Source: a virus
Virus record (IMG/VR): IMGVR_UViG_3300042991_000318
Span: 1-38,744 of that record
Length of the DNA: 38,744 bases
Reading direction: 5' to 3' (one strand)
The notes under the pieces were generated by a model. The model was not told where the DNA came from. It worked only from the letters and a program-made list of their open reading frames with translations, and made no database searches. Shown here piece after piece: positions 7,902-16,109 of the stretch. Numbering within the stretch: the first letter of the stretch is position 1; each line of letters opens with the position of its first letter. The translations under genes were made by a program, and so were the position numbers.

Positions 7902-8101
7902 ATGATAAAGAGAAATTACACAATATGGCAAGTTGTATGTTATCAATTTTAGATTCTCTAAAATTATTTGATACTGGTTCATTATATTTAGAAGATGAAA
8001 CTCTATCTGAAGTGATGTTCAGAAAAATGAAGGCATATGATATAGATTTAAATAAAGAATTAGGATTTACACATTTAAAACCAGTTAAGAAGAAAAAATA
8101 A
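7898..8101 (+). CDS. hypothetical protein (67 aa)
   Basis: A 67-residue helical protein with a basic tail (VKKKK). It overlaps the upstream gene by four bases and is followed seven bases later by another small gene. No family was recognised; real-gene status rests on the ATGA coupling and the operon layout. Confidence 0.6.
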   Translation: MNDKEKLHNMASCMLSILDSLKLFDTGSLYLEDETLSEVMFRKMKAYDIDLNKELGFTHLKPVKKKK

Positions 8102-8107
8102 AATACT

Positions 8108-8275
8108 ATGGCAAAAGATACAATAATTCCAGTAAAATTTGATAGAAAACTCACTATTAAGGAAATTGAAGCATTTTCTGATATTTTAGTTGAATTTGAA
8201 AAAGCAAATAACGTAACAGTAACAATTATAAGTATGAGTGCAGTAGCAAAACGTGTAAATAAATTAAAAAAATAA
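8108..8275 (+). CDS. hypothetical small protein (55 aa)
   Basis: A 55-codon gene (MAKDTIIPVKFDRKLTIKE...) starting six bases after the preceding stop, the last gene of the helicase run. The predicted fold is a strand, a helix (IKEIEAFSDILVEFEKA), a strand (VTVTII) and a basic C-terminal helix. The function is unknown. It ends five bases before the end of a convergent minus-strand gene. Confidence 0.55.
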   Translation: MAKDTIIPVKFDRKLTIKEIEAFSDILVEFEKANNVTVTIISMSAVAKRVNKLKK

Positions 8276-8280
8276 TACTA

Positions 8281-8577
8281 TTATTTTAATCTTGAAATTC
8301 CAATAATAGTATCATTACTTACAGATTTAATATTAACTTTTTCATAAGATATTAATTCTAATGATATAGAATCTCCTTTATTTATTTTAATTTCACCATT
8401 AAAATCCGTATATTGATCAATATTTTTAACCGCAAACAATTCTTCTTTAGTATCTATATCTACTATTTTTATTGTTATCATATTTAATTCTGATGGTACT
8501 TCATTTTTTACTTCTTTTTTATTTATATCTGTAAATAAAAAATTAAAAAATAATATTGTTATTAAAATGTATTTCAT
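8281..8577 (-). CDS. secreted protein with carboxypeptidase-regulatory-like domain (98 aa)
   Basis: The N-terminus is hydrophobic (KYILITILFFNFLFT), consistent with a signal peptide or anchor. Residues 34-95 (KIVDIDTKEELFAVKN, then TDFNGEIKINKGDSISL) resemble the small beta-sandwich CarboxypepD_reg-like domain common in Bacteroidetes surface proteins. Upstream on its strand lies TTTTTAATAATATATAA (about 8593-8612), the usual promoter-like motif of this window. The domain call is by eye and moderate. Confidence 0.55.
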   Translation of the reverse strand: MKYILITILFFNFLFTDINKKEVKNEVPSELNMITIKIVDIDTKEELFAVKNIDQYTDFNGEIKINKGDSISLELISYEKVNIKSVSNDTIIGISRLK

Positions 8578-8710
8578 ATTAAGTTTTTTTTTATTTTATA
8601 TATTATTAAAAATAAAAAAAGTGCTATGTTTTTCAATTAATTAAATAATACTTTTTGGTTAAGAAACGATTAAAATAAAACTTTTTAAGAAATTCAAATT
8701 ATATAATTTT

Positions 8711-9229
8711 ATGATAGAATATAAATTTGGTAATATAAAATGTAAATTGGACTTTGACAATTTTTTAAGTGTTACAACAGATATTAAAAAATATAAAAGC
8801 GATTTTAATTCTTTTTCTGAATTATATGAATTTATTGATAAAAATAAAAATGAAATTACACATTTATTTTTTGATAATAATGAATATATTTTAGAAAAAG
8901 GATTACTACATAATTTATATGGGCCAGCACATATAAGATTTAATGATAAAAATTCATATTTAGGACAAACAAAAAGTTTACTTTTTTATATTAATGGAAA
9001 ATTAGTTCATGACAAATTAGATGATAGAGGATGTAAAAGTTTAGAGATTTTTATAAATGATGACATTTTCTTTTATTCAGAGTTAGCTAATATAAAACAA
9101 GAAAGGTTAAATAATAAATATTATAGACCTAAAGAAAATATAGATTATATTAAAAATTATATAAATCTTAATGAATTAATTAAGAAAGACATAAGAAGTA
9201 AAAAATTAAAAAAAATATCTACACTATAA
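8711..9229 (+). CDS. hypothetical protein with LHNxxGPA motif (172 aa)
   Basis: The 172-residue protein has a central segment LLHNLYGPAHIRFND followed by FYINGKLVHD, a pattern like one beta-hairpin of MORN/YwqK-type repeats often seen in large phage proteins. The rest is charged and helical. The function is unknown. Its end overlaps the end of the convergent tail-protein gene by 11 bases. Confidence 0.65.
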   Translation: MIEYKFGNIKCKLDFDNFLSVTTDIKKYKSDFNSFSELYEFIDKNKNEITHLFFDNNEYILEKGLLHNLYGPAHIRFNDKNSYLGQTKSLLFYINGKLVHDKLDDRGCKSLEIFINDDIFFYSELANIKQERLNNKYYRPKENIDYIKNYINLNELIKKDIRSKKLKKISTL

Positions 9230-10495
9230 ATTTCATACCTATACTACCAAAAGAATGTCCTCTCCAATCTTTAAAATTATCTCCATTTGAATTAGGAACA
9301 ATTCTACCTTTTACGGTATTTGTAAAAATACTAGATGATTGATATATAATAGTTGCAATTGGTGCATACTCTGGTGTTAATGCACGAATTTTTATATTTC
9401 TTAATTCTGTACCCATATTACTTGTGGCACTTGAAATATCTGCATATTCATTATATCCAACAATGAAATGTAATCTATCAAATTCACCAGTTATTCCAGT
9501 TAATGTATCATTAGATGCTAATATATGTAATAACACATAATAATTATCCGTAACGTTTTTTAAAGACCATGTATTTCCAGTATTGTAATTATATAATAAA
9601 CCATTTTCATTATATAATACTGGAAATGTATCATGAGTGAAATCCCAATTATTAACATATGAACTAGTTGTAACTCCAGTTAAATATAGTTTTTTATATA
9701 CACTATATTGTGTTTTACCAACAACTTCATGTGTTATATCTTCATCAAATATGATTCCTGTAGTTGTTAAAAATTTAGAGTGTGAGTCATCACTACCATC
9801 ACCAATATTAAAATTTGTAAAATCTAAACCAGTATAATAAATTGTACCTATTGTATAATGTAAATACCTATGTGTATCATTATCCATTAACATTCCGTGT
9901 CTCTCATCTTGAAGAATAATAGCTTTTTGTGAAGTTGAATTCCAACGTAAAGCTGCAATGTATGCACTATTAACATATATGTTAAAAATTGGAGATGTAA
10001 AAATATCACCATTTTCATCGAAAAAAATATGATTATTTCTTGTTGTATTAGGTATAACAACACTCTTATCCTCAGTGATATAAAGTTTTTTCCATGTCTA
10101 TATACTACGTAGCCAGCACCAACGGGTGATATAGTAAATGTCATTGAATTAGAATCAAAACTAATACGACTAGTATCATTAGAAATAAATTCATTATAAA
10201 ATCCAGTTGGTTCTTTAGTTTCCAAACCATAAGACTCCATCACACTAGAAACTAAAGGTACAGTATTATAGCCATAAGTTGCACCAGTATCTCTAATAAC
10301 AACTTCCGAATTTGTTCCAACACCTGGTAATATACCGTCTATTCCTGAGGTACCGTCTATTCCTGAGGTACCGTCTATTCCCGAAGTTCCAGAACTGCCA
10401 GTATTTCCTGATAAGCCTTCTAAATATAATAAATTTCCATCCATTTCTTGGAATGTTAATTTACTAACTTTACTTTCTCTTGTTATTAGTGCCAT
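9219..10495 (-). CDS. collagen-repeat tail-fibre-like protein, two frames joined by a -1 shift (425 aa if read through)
   Basis: The first frame (from ATG 10495) gives a tail-fibre-like N-terminus (ITRESKVSKLTFQEMDGN), collagen-like Gly-x-y repeats (GSSGTSGIDG..., residues 32-56) and a beta-rich domain up to residue 137. It then turns into meaningless hydrophobic sequence before its stop at 9887. In the -1 frame the sense continues without a break (LYITEDKSVVIP...) to the stop at 9219. The switch point is A AAA AAC (10085-10091 on this strand), a classical -1 slippery site in the correct phase. Without the shift the product is 202 residues; with it, about 425. A missing A in the run (a real or sequencing deletion) is the alternative. 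Confidence 0.7.
10085..10091 (-). other. -1 ribosomal frameshift heptamer A AAA AAC (candidate)
   Basis: The upstream frame reads GGA AAA AAC, so the heptamer is in the X XXY YYZ register. After a -1 slip, decoding resumes at CTT TAT ATC ACT. A short hairpin (CACT/AGTG with an outer TATA/TATA pairing) can be drawn just downstream. A one-base homopolymer error would look the same. Confidence 0.5.
10333..10386 (-). repeat. three 18-bp tandem repeats encoding Gly-x-y triplets
   Basis: Three head-to-tail copies of TACCGTCTATTCCTGAGG (plus strand) start at 10333, 10351 and 10369; the third differs at two positions. They encode repeated (GTSGID) units of the collagen-like stalk. Two identical copies suggest recent expansion by slippage. 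Confidence 0.9.
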
Positions 10496-10611
10496 TTTAA
10501 TAATATATTTTGTAGTATATATTAAAATTATAAACCAAAATATTTTTCAATTTAAAACAAGATCAAAAAAATGATATATAAACATTAAAATAATTAAGAT
10601 AAAAACTATTT

Positions 10612-12405
10612 ATGATAAAAAAATCAATAGAGGAAAGATATAAAAAATTAACACCAAAGGAACACATATTAAAAAGACCTGGAATGTATATTGGAAATGT
10701 ATATACAGAACCAACTAAAATGTATGTTTTTGAAGATATTAATGAAATAAAAAGTAATAAATTTACAAATAAAACCGTAGAATATAATGCTGGATTTATA
10801 AAATTATATGATGAAGTATTAACTAATGCTTCTGATCATTATATTAGAACCAATCAAGTTAAATATATTAAAATAACAGTTGATAAGAATCATGTATCTA
10901 TTGAAAACGATGGTCCTGGTATACCAATTCAAATGCACAAAGATCATAAAATGTATGTACCAGAATTAATATTTGGCAATCTTATGTCAGGTGAAAATTT
11001 TGATGAAAATGATCAAAGAATGGTTGGTGGTCTCAACGGTCTTGGTACTAAATTAACTAACATATTTTCAAAAAAATTTATAGTAGAAACTTCTGATGGT
11101 AAAAAGAAATATACTCAAGAGTTTACAAATAATATGGAAGATAAAACTAAACCAAAAATAGTAAAATCTTCAAAAAATTATACTAAAATAACTTATTATC
11201 CAGATTTTGAAAAATTTGAATTAACTGAGATAACAGATGAAATTCAATCAATTTTTATAAAAAGAGCTATTGATATTGCTGCATATAGTCCTGGTGTTAA
11301 AGTATATTATAATGATATTCTTATTCCAATTAAAACATTTAAGGATTATATGAAAATGTTTATTGATGATAACGAAGAATTTTTTTATGAAAAAATAAAC
11401 GACAATTGGGAGATCGGCATATCACGTTCACCTAATGATATGTTTCAACAAGTATCTATGGTTAATGGAATTTCAACTCATGTTGGCGGTACACACGTTA
11501 ATTACATTTCTAATCAAATTGTTAGACTATTAGAATCTAAAATTAAAATCGCAACTGTCAAACATACAATGATTAAAAATCATCTTTTTTTGTTTTTAAA
11601 TTGTAGAATACCAAATCCATCATTTGAAACACAAACGAAAGAAAATTTAACAACAAAAATGATTTCTACTATCATTAAAGATGTTGAAGTTTCTGATGCT
11701 TTTATAAAAAAATTAATGACATCACAAATTAAAAATGATATTGTTAATTTTGCATCACTTAAAGAATTTCAAGAAGCAAAAAAATCCACACAAAACGGTC
11801 AAAAAGTTAAAATTAGAATTGCTAAATTAGATGATGCTAATAAAGCGGGTAAATCTCCTGATAATATGAGATGTCATTTATTTTTAACAGAGGGTGATTC
11901 GGCAGCAGCAACAGCTAAAAGAGGATTTTCAGTAACAGGTAATGATTACTTTGGTTTATTTCCACTTAAAGGTAAACCTTTAAATGTTAGAGATGTGACA
12001 TTACAAAAAATGAGAGAAGATGCTGAAATTTCAAATATAGTATCTGCTTTAGGTCTTGAATTTGGTAAAAAATATACATCAACAAGAACATTAAGATATG
12101 GAAAATTAGTTGTTATGAGTGATGCTGATTGCATTGATGGGGATACTTTTGTTTTAACTAAAAGAGGTTATGTAGAAATAAAAGATATTGATTACGAAGA
12201 TGAAGTTTTAACACATAATAATCATTGGAAAAAGGTAATAAAAATCATAGAAAAAAACAAAACAAATTGTATAAAATTAACTATAAATGGCATAGAATAT
12301 TGTTTTGGTAAAAATCATCAACTACCAATAGTAAGGAACGGTGAAGTTTTAATGATTTGTGCTGGAGATATATTAAAAACTGATAAAGTTTTAAAAAAAA
12401 AATAA
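10612..12405 (+). CDS. topoisomerase II N-terminal half (ATPase + TOPRIM) fused to N-intein (597 aa)
   Basis: Residues 1-506 are the GHKL ATPase, transducer and most of the TOPRIM domain of a type IIA topoisomerase: N-box EVLTNASD (Glu68, Asn72), DGPGIP (100-105), GGLNGLGTKLTN (139-150), TEGDSA with Glu427, PLKGKPLNV, and VVMSDAD with Asp504 and Asp506. From Cys507 the sequence becomes an intein N-fragment of 91 residues. The chain therefore stops in the middle of the DxDxD metal motif and cannot be a complete enzyme. The missing half is at 14181-16082. The likeness is to T4 gp39 and eukaryotic topoisomerase II rather than host gyrase. A TATATAAA element lies about 40 bases upstream. Confidence 0.92.
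   Translation: MIKKSIEERYKKLTPKEHILKRPGMYIGNVYTEPTKMYVFEDINEIKSNKFTNKTVEYNAGFIKLYDEVLTNASDHYIRTNQVKYIKITVDKNHVSIENDGPGIPIQMHKDHKMYVPELIFGNLMSGENFDENDQRMVGGLNGLGTKLTNIFSKKFIVETSDGKKKYTQEFTNNMEDKTKPKIVKSSKNYTKITYYPDFEKFELTEITDEIQSIFIKRAIDIAAYSPGVKVYYNDILIPIKTFKDYMKMFIDDNEEFFYEKINDNWEIGISRSPNDMFQQVSMVNGISTHVGGTHVNYISNQIVRLLESKIKIATVKHTMIKNHLFLFLNCRIPNPSFETQTKENLTTKMISTIIKDVEVSDAFIKKLMTSQIKNDIVNFASLKEFQEAKKSTQNGQKVKIRIAKLDDANKAGKSPDNMRCHLFLTEGDSAAATAKRGFSVTGNDYFGLFPLKGKPLNVRDVTLQKMREDAEISNIVSALGLEFGKKYTSTRTLRYGKLVVMSDADCIDGDTFVLTKRGYVEIKDIDYEDEVLTHNNHWKKVIKIIEKNKTNCIKLTINGIEYCFGKNHQLPIVRNGEVLMICAGDILKTDKVLKKK
12130..12402 (+). other. split intein, N-fragment
   Basis: Block A is CIDGDTFVLTKRGYVEIKDI, the standard start of a Hint domain, with catalytic Cys1. 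Block B is GIEYCFGKNHQLPIV, with the conserved His but Gly where Thr of TxxH usually stands. The fragment is 91 residues long, ends in a Lys-rich tail (KVLKKK) and stops, the normal break point for naturally split inteins. Confidence 0.92.
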
Positions 12406-12411
12406 ATAATT

Positions 12412-12666
12412 ATGAGGTATATTATAGCACAAAGAAAAAATGATAATGATGTTATTACACATGTTAAAATTGATTTAAACGAAGAAAAATTACCAAATAC
12501 TGATGCTACTAAACAACAAGTAATTGAAAGTATTAGATTAGGAAATAAATATAAAACAAAAATTAACAATTTGACATCTGATGTAAATGTTATTGATAAT
12601 AAATATCTTAGGAGTGATGGTAATAATACCAAATCTGACAATTTAGGTAATTTACCATCATTTTAA
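12412..12666 (+). CDS. DUF3892-like protein (84 aa)
   Basis: The 84-residue protein starts MRYIIAQRKNDNDVITHVKI and ends with NKYLRSDGNNTKSDNLGNLP, a pattern I associate with DUF3892, a small family of unknown function common in Bacteroidetes and phages. It begins six bases after the stop of the N-intein gene and so shares its transcript. It lies inside the gap between the topoisomerase halves and may be cargo brought in with the endonuclease. Its 3' end overlaps the end of the convergent endonuclease gene by four bases. Confidence 0.6.
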   Translation: MRYIIAQRKNDNDVITHVKIDLNEEKLPNTDATKQQVIESIRLGNKYKTKINNLTSDVNVIDNKYLRSDGNNTKSDNLGNLPSF

Positions 12667-13490
12667 AAAGTATTTCTGGAATTTTTCTTTGAATTATTAG
12701 TTCTTTTTGTAATACAAAGATTTTCAATAGATCCAATCACAATTGGATCTATTTCATTTTTAAATCCATATAAAACTGATATTTTATGATCTATTGTTGG
12801 AAACAATCTATCCTTTGATTCTAAGCACAAATTTTCTTTAATATCATCATAATCATAATAATCTAATCCATTCCATTCAGTATATAACTTTTTTTTATGT
12901 TTTCTTGTTTCAATACTTACTAATTTTCTATATTCTTGATATGTACTATAATTTTCATAATCAACCATAATACCTCTTAAAACTTTTGTTTTATTTGTTT
13001 TTTTAATAGTTTCATCTATTTTTGACATAAATTTAGACAATATAGTATCGTTTTGATATGAATATTTTACACCATATCTTTCTATCATAGTGTCATAAGA
13101 TTTTAGTTTAATAATTTCATTAGACTGACAAGATTTATTGCCATATCTTTCTATATTTGTTTTTTCTTGTTTTGTTTTAATGTCTGGATGCTGACTACTA
13201 ACACAACCATAATTATTTTTAAAAGTATTCATCATTTTATCAACAGCGCATTTTCTACTACAACAATATTCTTCAGTATTTAATTTAGTATTTTTAACAT
13301 ATTTATAATAACCTAATTCTTTTTCATATTTACATATATCACATTTAACTCTTATTTTTATATGACTGAATTTTGGTAAATCTTCAATTAAAATTTTTAC
13401 GGTTTTTTGACTAATATCATAACCTTTACTAACAAGATGAGATTTATTTTTATTACTCACATTAAATAATATTTCTGTGTCTAAAATCAT
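12663..13490 (-). CDS. HNH-type homing endonuclease in the split-intein gap (275 aa)
   Basis: The N-terminal zinc module has Cys50, Cys53, Cys76/77 and Cys81. Repeats of the type ERYGVKYSYQN (about 95-150) follow, the same DNA-binding module as in the endonucleases at 20713 and 30783. The C-terminus is HNH-like: PTIDHKISVLYGF (Asp234, His235), ENLCI (Asn257), then RTNNSKKN (Asn265/266). It is transcribed against the topoisomerase genes. Its position between the intein halves matches known fractured genes, where a free-standing endonuclease cuts uninterrupted alleles to spread the split intein. The family usually seen there is Vsr-like, so an HNH enzyme is a variation. Confidence 0.8.
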   Translation of the reverse strand: MILDTEILFNVSNKNKSHLVSKGYDISQKTVKILIEDLPKFSHIKIRVKCDICKYEKELGYYKYVKNTKLNTEEYCCSRKCAVDKMMNTFKNNYGCVSSQHPDIKTKQEKTNIERYGNKSCQSNEIIKLKSYDTMIERYGVKYSYQNDTILSKFMSKIDETIKKTNKTKVLRGIMVDYENYSTYQEYRKLVSIETRKHKKKLYTEWNGLDYYDYDDIKENLCLESKDRLFPTIDHKISVLYGFKNEIDPIVIGSIENLCITKRTNNSKKNSRNTF

Positions 13491-13625
13491 AAAATAATTT
13501 CTTTTTTAATAACACACGTTTTTAATATACTTATATATTAATATATTTTGATTCATTTTAGTATATTATACTGTTAAATTAATGTTAATTTTAATTTTTA
13601 AATATATAATTAAATAAAAATGTAT

Positions 13626-13633
13626 TATATTTG
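13626..13633 (+). promoter_or_regulatory. Bacteroidetes -7 promoter element (TATATTTG)
   Basis: TATATTTG fits TAnnTTTG and lies 23 bases before the ATG at 13657. The -33 region is A/T-rich without a clear TTG, so this is a partial match. Confidence 0.45.
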
Positions 13634-13656
13634 AACAAAATATAAAATTAAAAATT

Positions 13657-14043
13657 ATGAAAAAATTATTATTACTATTAACTATTCTGTTTTATTTTAA
13701 TGTAAATTCTCAAACAATAGAAGAAAAAAAACGCACAGTTGACATGTTAGTAAATGATATTGTTGAAATCACAGATGGTTATATTAAAGTAAGCAAAGTT
13801 GAAAAAGATAATTATATTGTTATATCAATATTACCAAATTTTTACGATGAAGAATTACTTATAGTGACTATAAATACTTATTTAAAAAAATACAGTAATA
13901 TAACCACTGCGGCATGGAAAAGGGATGAAGATTATAAATGGCTATATAAGTTAATAATAATAAAAGACCAACCATATACAATTATTTATATTGAAAAATC
14001 ACATTTTTTAATGGTTAGTACATCAATAAATAAGATAAAGTGA
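13657..14043 (+). CDS. secreted hypothetical protein (128 aa)
   Basis: MKKLLLLLTILFYFNVNSQT is a typical flavobacterial signal peptide, probably cleaved before or after the Ser-Gln. The mature part (about 108 residues) alternates strands and helices, with no family recognised. The gene has its own host-type promoter element and lies within the topoisomerase gap, after the endonuclease and before the C-intein gene. It seems unrelated to splicing and is probably cargo or a host-modifying protein (inference). Confidence 0.7.
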   Translation: MKKLLLLLTILFYFNVNSQTIEEKKRTVDMLVNDIVEITDGYIKVSKVEKDNYIVISILPNFYDEELLIVTINTYLKKYSNITTAAWKRDEDYKWLYKLIIIKDQPYTIIYIEKSHFLMVSTSINKIK

Positions 14044-14093
14044 TATTCTATTTTTTTTAAACCATTCAATCTTCTTTTTATATATAAAAATAA

Positions 14094-14118
14094 TGAGACA
14101 ATATATAAATAAGTCTCA
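14094..14118 (+). promoter_or_regulatory. inverted repeat around a TATAAATA promoter-like box
   Basis: TGAGAC (14094-14099) and GTCTCA (14113-14118) form a 6-bp inverted repeat enclosing AATATATAAATAA. TATAAATA is the T4-type late promoter sequence. It lies about 65 bases before the C-intein gene, suggesting that the second topoisomerase half has its own, possibly regulated, promoter. Confidence 0.4.
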
Positions 14119-14128
14119 ATGCTGCACG

Positions 14129-14155
14129 TTCAATATTGGATAACCACATATTGAA
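14129..14155 (+). promoter_or_regulatory. 8-bp hairpin in the leader of the C-intein gene
   Basis: TTCAATAT (14129-14136) and ATATTGAA (14148-14155) pair perfectly around an 11-base loop, 25 bases before the ATG at 14181. It may be an RNA leader structure or an operator. No poly-T follows directly, so a terminator is less likely. Confidence 0.4.
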
Positions 14156-14180
14156 TTTTTATAAAAATAAATGAATAAGG

Positions 14181-14330
14181 ATGCAAATAAATCTTAATGA
14201 TTATGATGTTTTAGATATTGATAATATTACAACTGAATTGAAAAATACAACAATGTATGATATTGAAGTTGAAGATGATAACACATTTTTTATATCTAAA
14301 AACAAAACAGATAATATTTTAGTTCATAAT
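14181..14330 (+). other. split intein, C-fragment
   Basis: These 50 codons end in block F (MYDIEVEDDNTFFIS) and block G (NILVHN), with the penultimate His and terminal Asn needed for Asn cyclisation. The next residue is Cys (codon 14331-14333), the +1 nucleophile. The His usual in block F is replaced (DDNTF rather than a ..HNF type). The extein resumes as CDGSHIKGL. Confidence 0.92.
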
Positions 14331-16082
14331 TGTGATGGCTCACATATAAAAGGCTTAATTATAAATCTAATAGATACTTATTGGCCAGAATTATTAGAAA
14401 TGGATTTTATTTATGAATTTATTACACCTATTGTTAAAATTGAAAAAGGCACAAAAATTAAATATTTTTATAGAATTCAAGATTATCAAAAATGGAAGGA
14501 AAATCCAAAACCTGGACATTTCATAAAATGGATAAAAGGACTTGGTACAATTGAACCAAAAGAATCAAAATTATTTTTTAAAGATATATCAAAACATTTA
14601 ATTAGATTTAATGCATCTGATATAAAAGCAGAACGAAATTTAATTGATTTGGCATTTAAGAAAAAAAGAGCAGATGATAGAAAAAATTGGTTACTTAACT
14701 ATACACCTGGTATTGAATTAGATAAATTTAAAATTAAACAAACATATAAATCATTTTTTGATAATGAATTTATTGAATATAGTATGTCAGATAATATAAG
14801 ATCAATACCTTCAATGGTAGATGGTTTGAAACCATCACAAAGAAAAATTCTCTACACTTTATTTAAAAGAAAATTTAAGAATGAAGTTAAAGTTGAATTA
14901 TTAATGGGTTCTATTTTAGAATTATCTGCTTATCATCATGGACCAAAATCGTTAGAAACAACTATAGTTGGTATGGCACAAAATTTTGTTGGATCCAATA
15001 ATATAAATTTATTAAAACCAAAAGGAGAGTATGGTACAAGATCTAAAGGTGGATCTGATGCATCAGCAAGTAGATACATATTTACTAACATAGAAGATAT
15101 AACAAGAAATATTTTTCAACAGGAAGATGATGAAATATTAGAATATTTAACTGATGATGGTTACCAAGTAGAACCAAAATACTATGCACCAATAATACCA
15201 ATGGTATTAGTTAATGGCTCTGATGGTATTGGTACAGGTTGGAGTAGTTATGTACCACAATTTAATCCCACTGATATTATTACATATATTGAAAATAAAT
15301 TAAAAGAAGTAAAAAAACAAATAAAATTAACACCTTGGTTTAAAGGTTTCAAAGGTGAAATTTTAGAAGATTTAAATAATAGTAGATACATTTCGAGAGG
15401 TATATTCAAAAAACTACCTAAAAATAAGTTAAATATTTTAGAATTACCTATTTATACTTGGAATGATAATTATTATAAATTTCTTGATAAATTAATTGAT
15501 GATAAATATATTAAAGACTATGATAAATATTGTACAGATGAAAATGTAAATATTGTTATAACCATACCAGAAGAAACATTTGAAACGTTAACAGATGATA
15601 TAATTATTAATAAATTTAATCTTGAATCATATATTAATATGAATAATATGAATTTATTTGATGAAAATGGTAAAATTTATTATTATAAAGATCAATATGA
15701 TATTATAGATAAATTTATAAATTTAAGAATAAAATATTATGAATTAAGAAAACAGAATCTTTTAAATAAACTTGAAATTCAAAAGAAATATACTATAAAT
15801 AAAATGAAATTTATAAATTGTATATTAAAAAAGGAAATTATATTTGAAAATAAAACAAAAGATAATATCATAAAGCAAATAGAATTAAAAAGTATTGAAA
15901 AACACAATGAGAGTTATGATTATTTAATTAACACATCATTGATAAGTTTATCAAAAGAAAAACTATTAGAATTAAAAGAGCAATTTAATAAAATTAAAAT
16001 TGAAATTGAAAATATAAAATCTATAACTGAAATTCAAATGTGGTTAAATGAATTATCTCAATTAAAAAATAAATTAAAATAA
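14181..16082 (+). CDS. C-intein fused to topoisomerase II C-terminal half (TOPRIM end + DNA cleavage domain) (633 aa)
   Basis: After the 50-residue C-intein, the extein begins CDGSHIKGLIINLI, completing the TOPRIM motif left open at DAD in the gene at 10612. The breakage-reunion domain follows: MVDGLKPSQRKILYTLF, AYHHGP, GTRSKGGSDASASRYIFT with the catalytic Tyr299 next to Arg, and NGSDGIGTGWSS. The C-terminal part has coiled-coil helices. Spliced, the enzyme would be about 506 + 583 = 1089 residues, the size of single-chain viral or eukaryotic topoisomerase II, which joins the roles of T4 gp39 and gp52. ATG 14181 is chosen because the whole C-intein follows it. Confidence 0.92.
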   Translation: MQINLNDYDVLDIDNITTELKNTTMYDIEVEDDNTFFISKNKTDNILVHNCDGSHIKGLIINLIDTYWPELLEMDFIYEFITPIVKIEKGTKIKYFYRIQDYQKWKENPKPGHFIKWIKGLGTIEPKESKLFFKDISKHLIRFNASDIKAERNLIDLAFKKKRADDRKNWLLNYTPGIELDKFKIKQTYKSFFDNEFIEYSMSDNIRSIPSMVDGLKPSQRKILYTLFKRKFKNEVKVELLMGSILELSAYHHGPKSLETTIVGMAQNFVGSNNINLLKPKGEYGTRSKGGSDASASRYIFTNIEDITRNIFQQEDDEILEYLTDDGYQVEPKYYAPIIPMVLVNGSDGIGTGWSSYVPQFNPTDIITYIENKLKEVKKQIKLTPWFKGFKGEILEDLNNSRYISRGIFKKLPKNKLNILELPIYTWNDNYYKFLDKLIDDKYIKDYDKYCTDENVNIVITIPEETFETLTDDIIINKFNLESYINMNNMNLFDENGKIYYYKDQYDIIDKFINLRIKYYELRKQNLLNKLEIQKKYTINKMKFINCILKKEIIFENKTKDNIIKQIELKSIEKHNESYDYLINTSLISLSKEKLLELKEQFNKIKIEIENIKSITEIQMWLNELSQLKNKLK

Positions 16083-16109
16083 AAAAAGAGGTAAATGCCT
16101 CTTTTTTTA
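16081..16109. terminator. bidirectional intrinsic terminator
   Basis: GAGG and CCTC, extended by A and T runs on each side, form a long stem around the loop TAAATG and end in seven T. It lies between the convergent topoisomerase and glycosyltransferase genes and can serve both. Confidence 0.85.

Noticed and set aside
10333-10386. Tandem repeats as a CRISPR array
   Set aside because: The 18-bp units are directly adjacent without spacers and encode collagen-like triplets in frame.
11946-12641. Minus-strand open frames within the topoisomerase/DUF3892 region
   Set aside because: They lie opposite clearly conserved coding sequence and show no protein-like motifs.
14119-14160. tRNA fragment (GTTCAAT-like stretch)
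   Set aside because: Only a single hairpin is present; no acceptor or anticodon stem can be drawn.
10612-16082. Topoisomerase as two ordinary subunits or a pseudogene broken by insertion
   Set aside because: The first part ends and the second begins with recognisable intein blocks and the extein junction is exact, which neither a normal subunit boundary nor random breakage explains.
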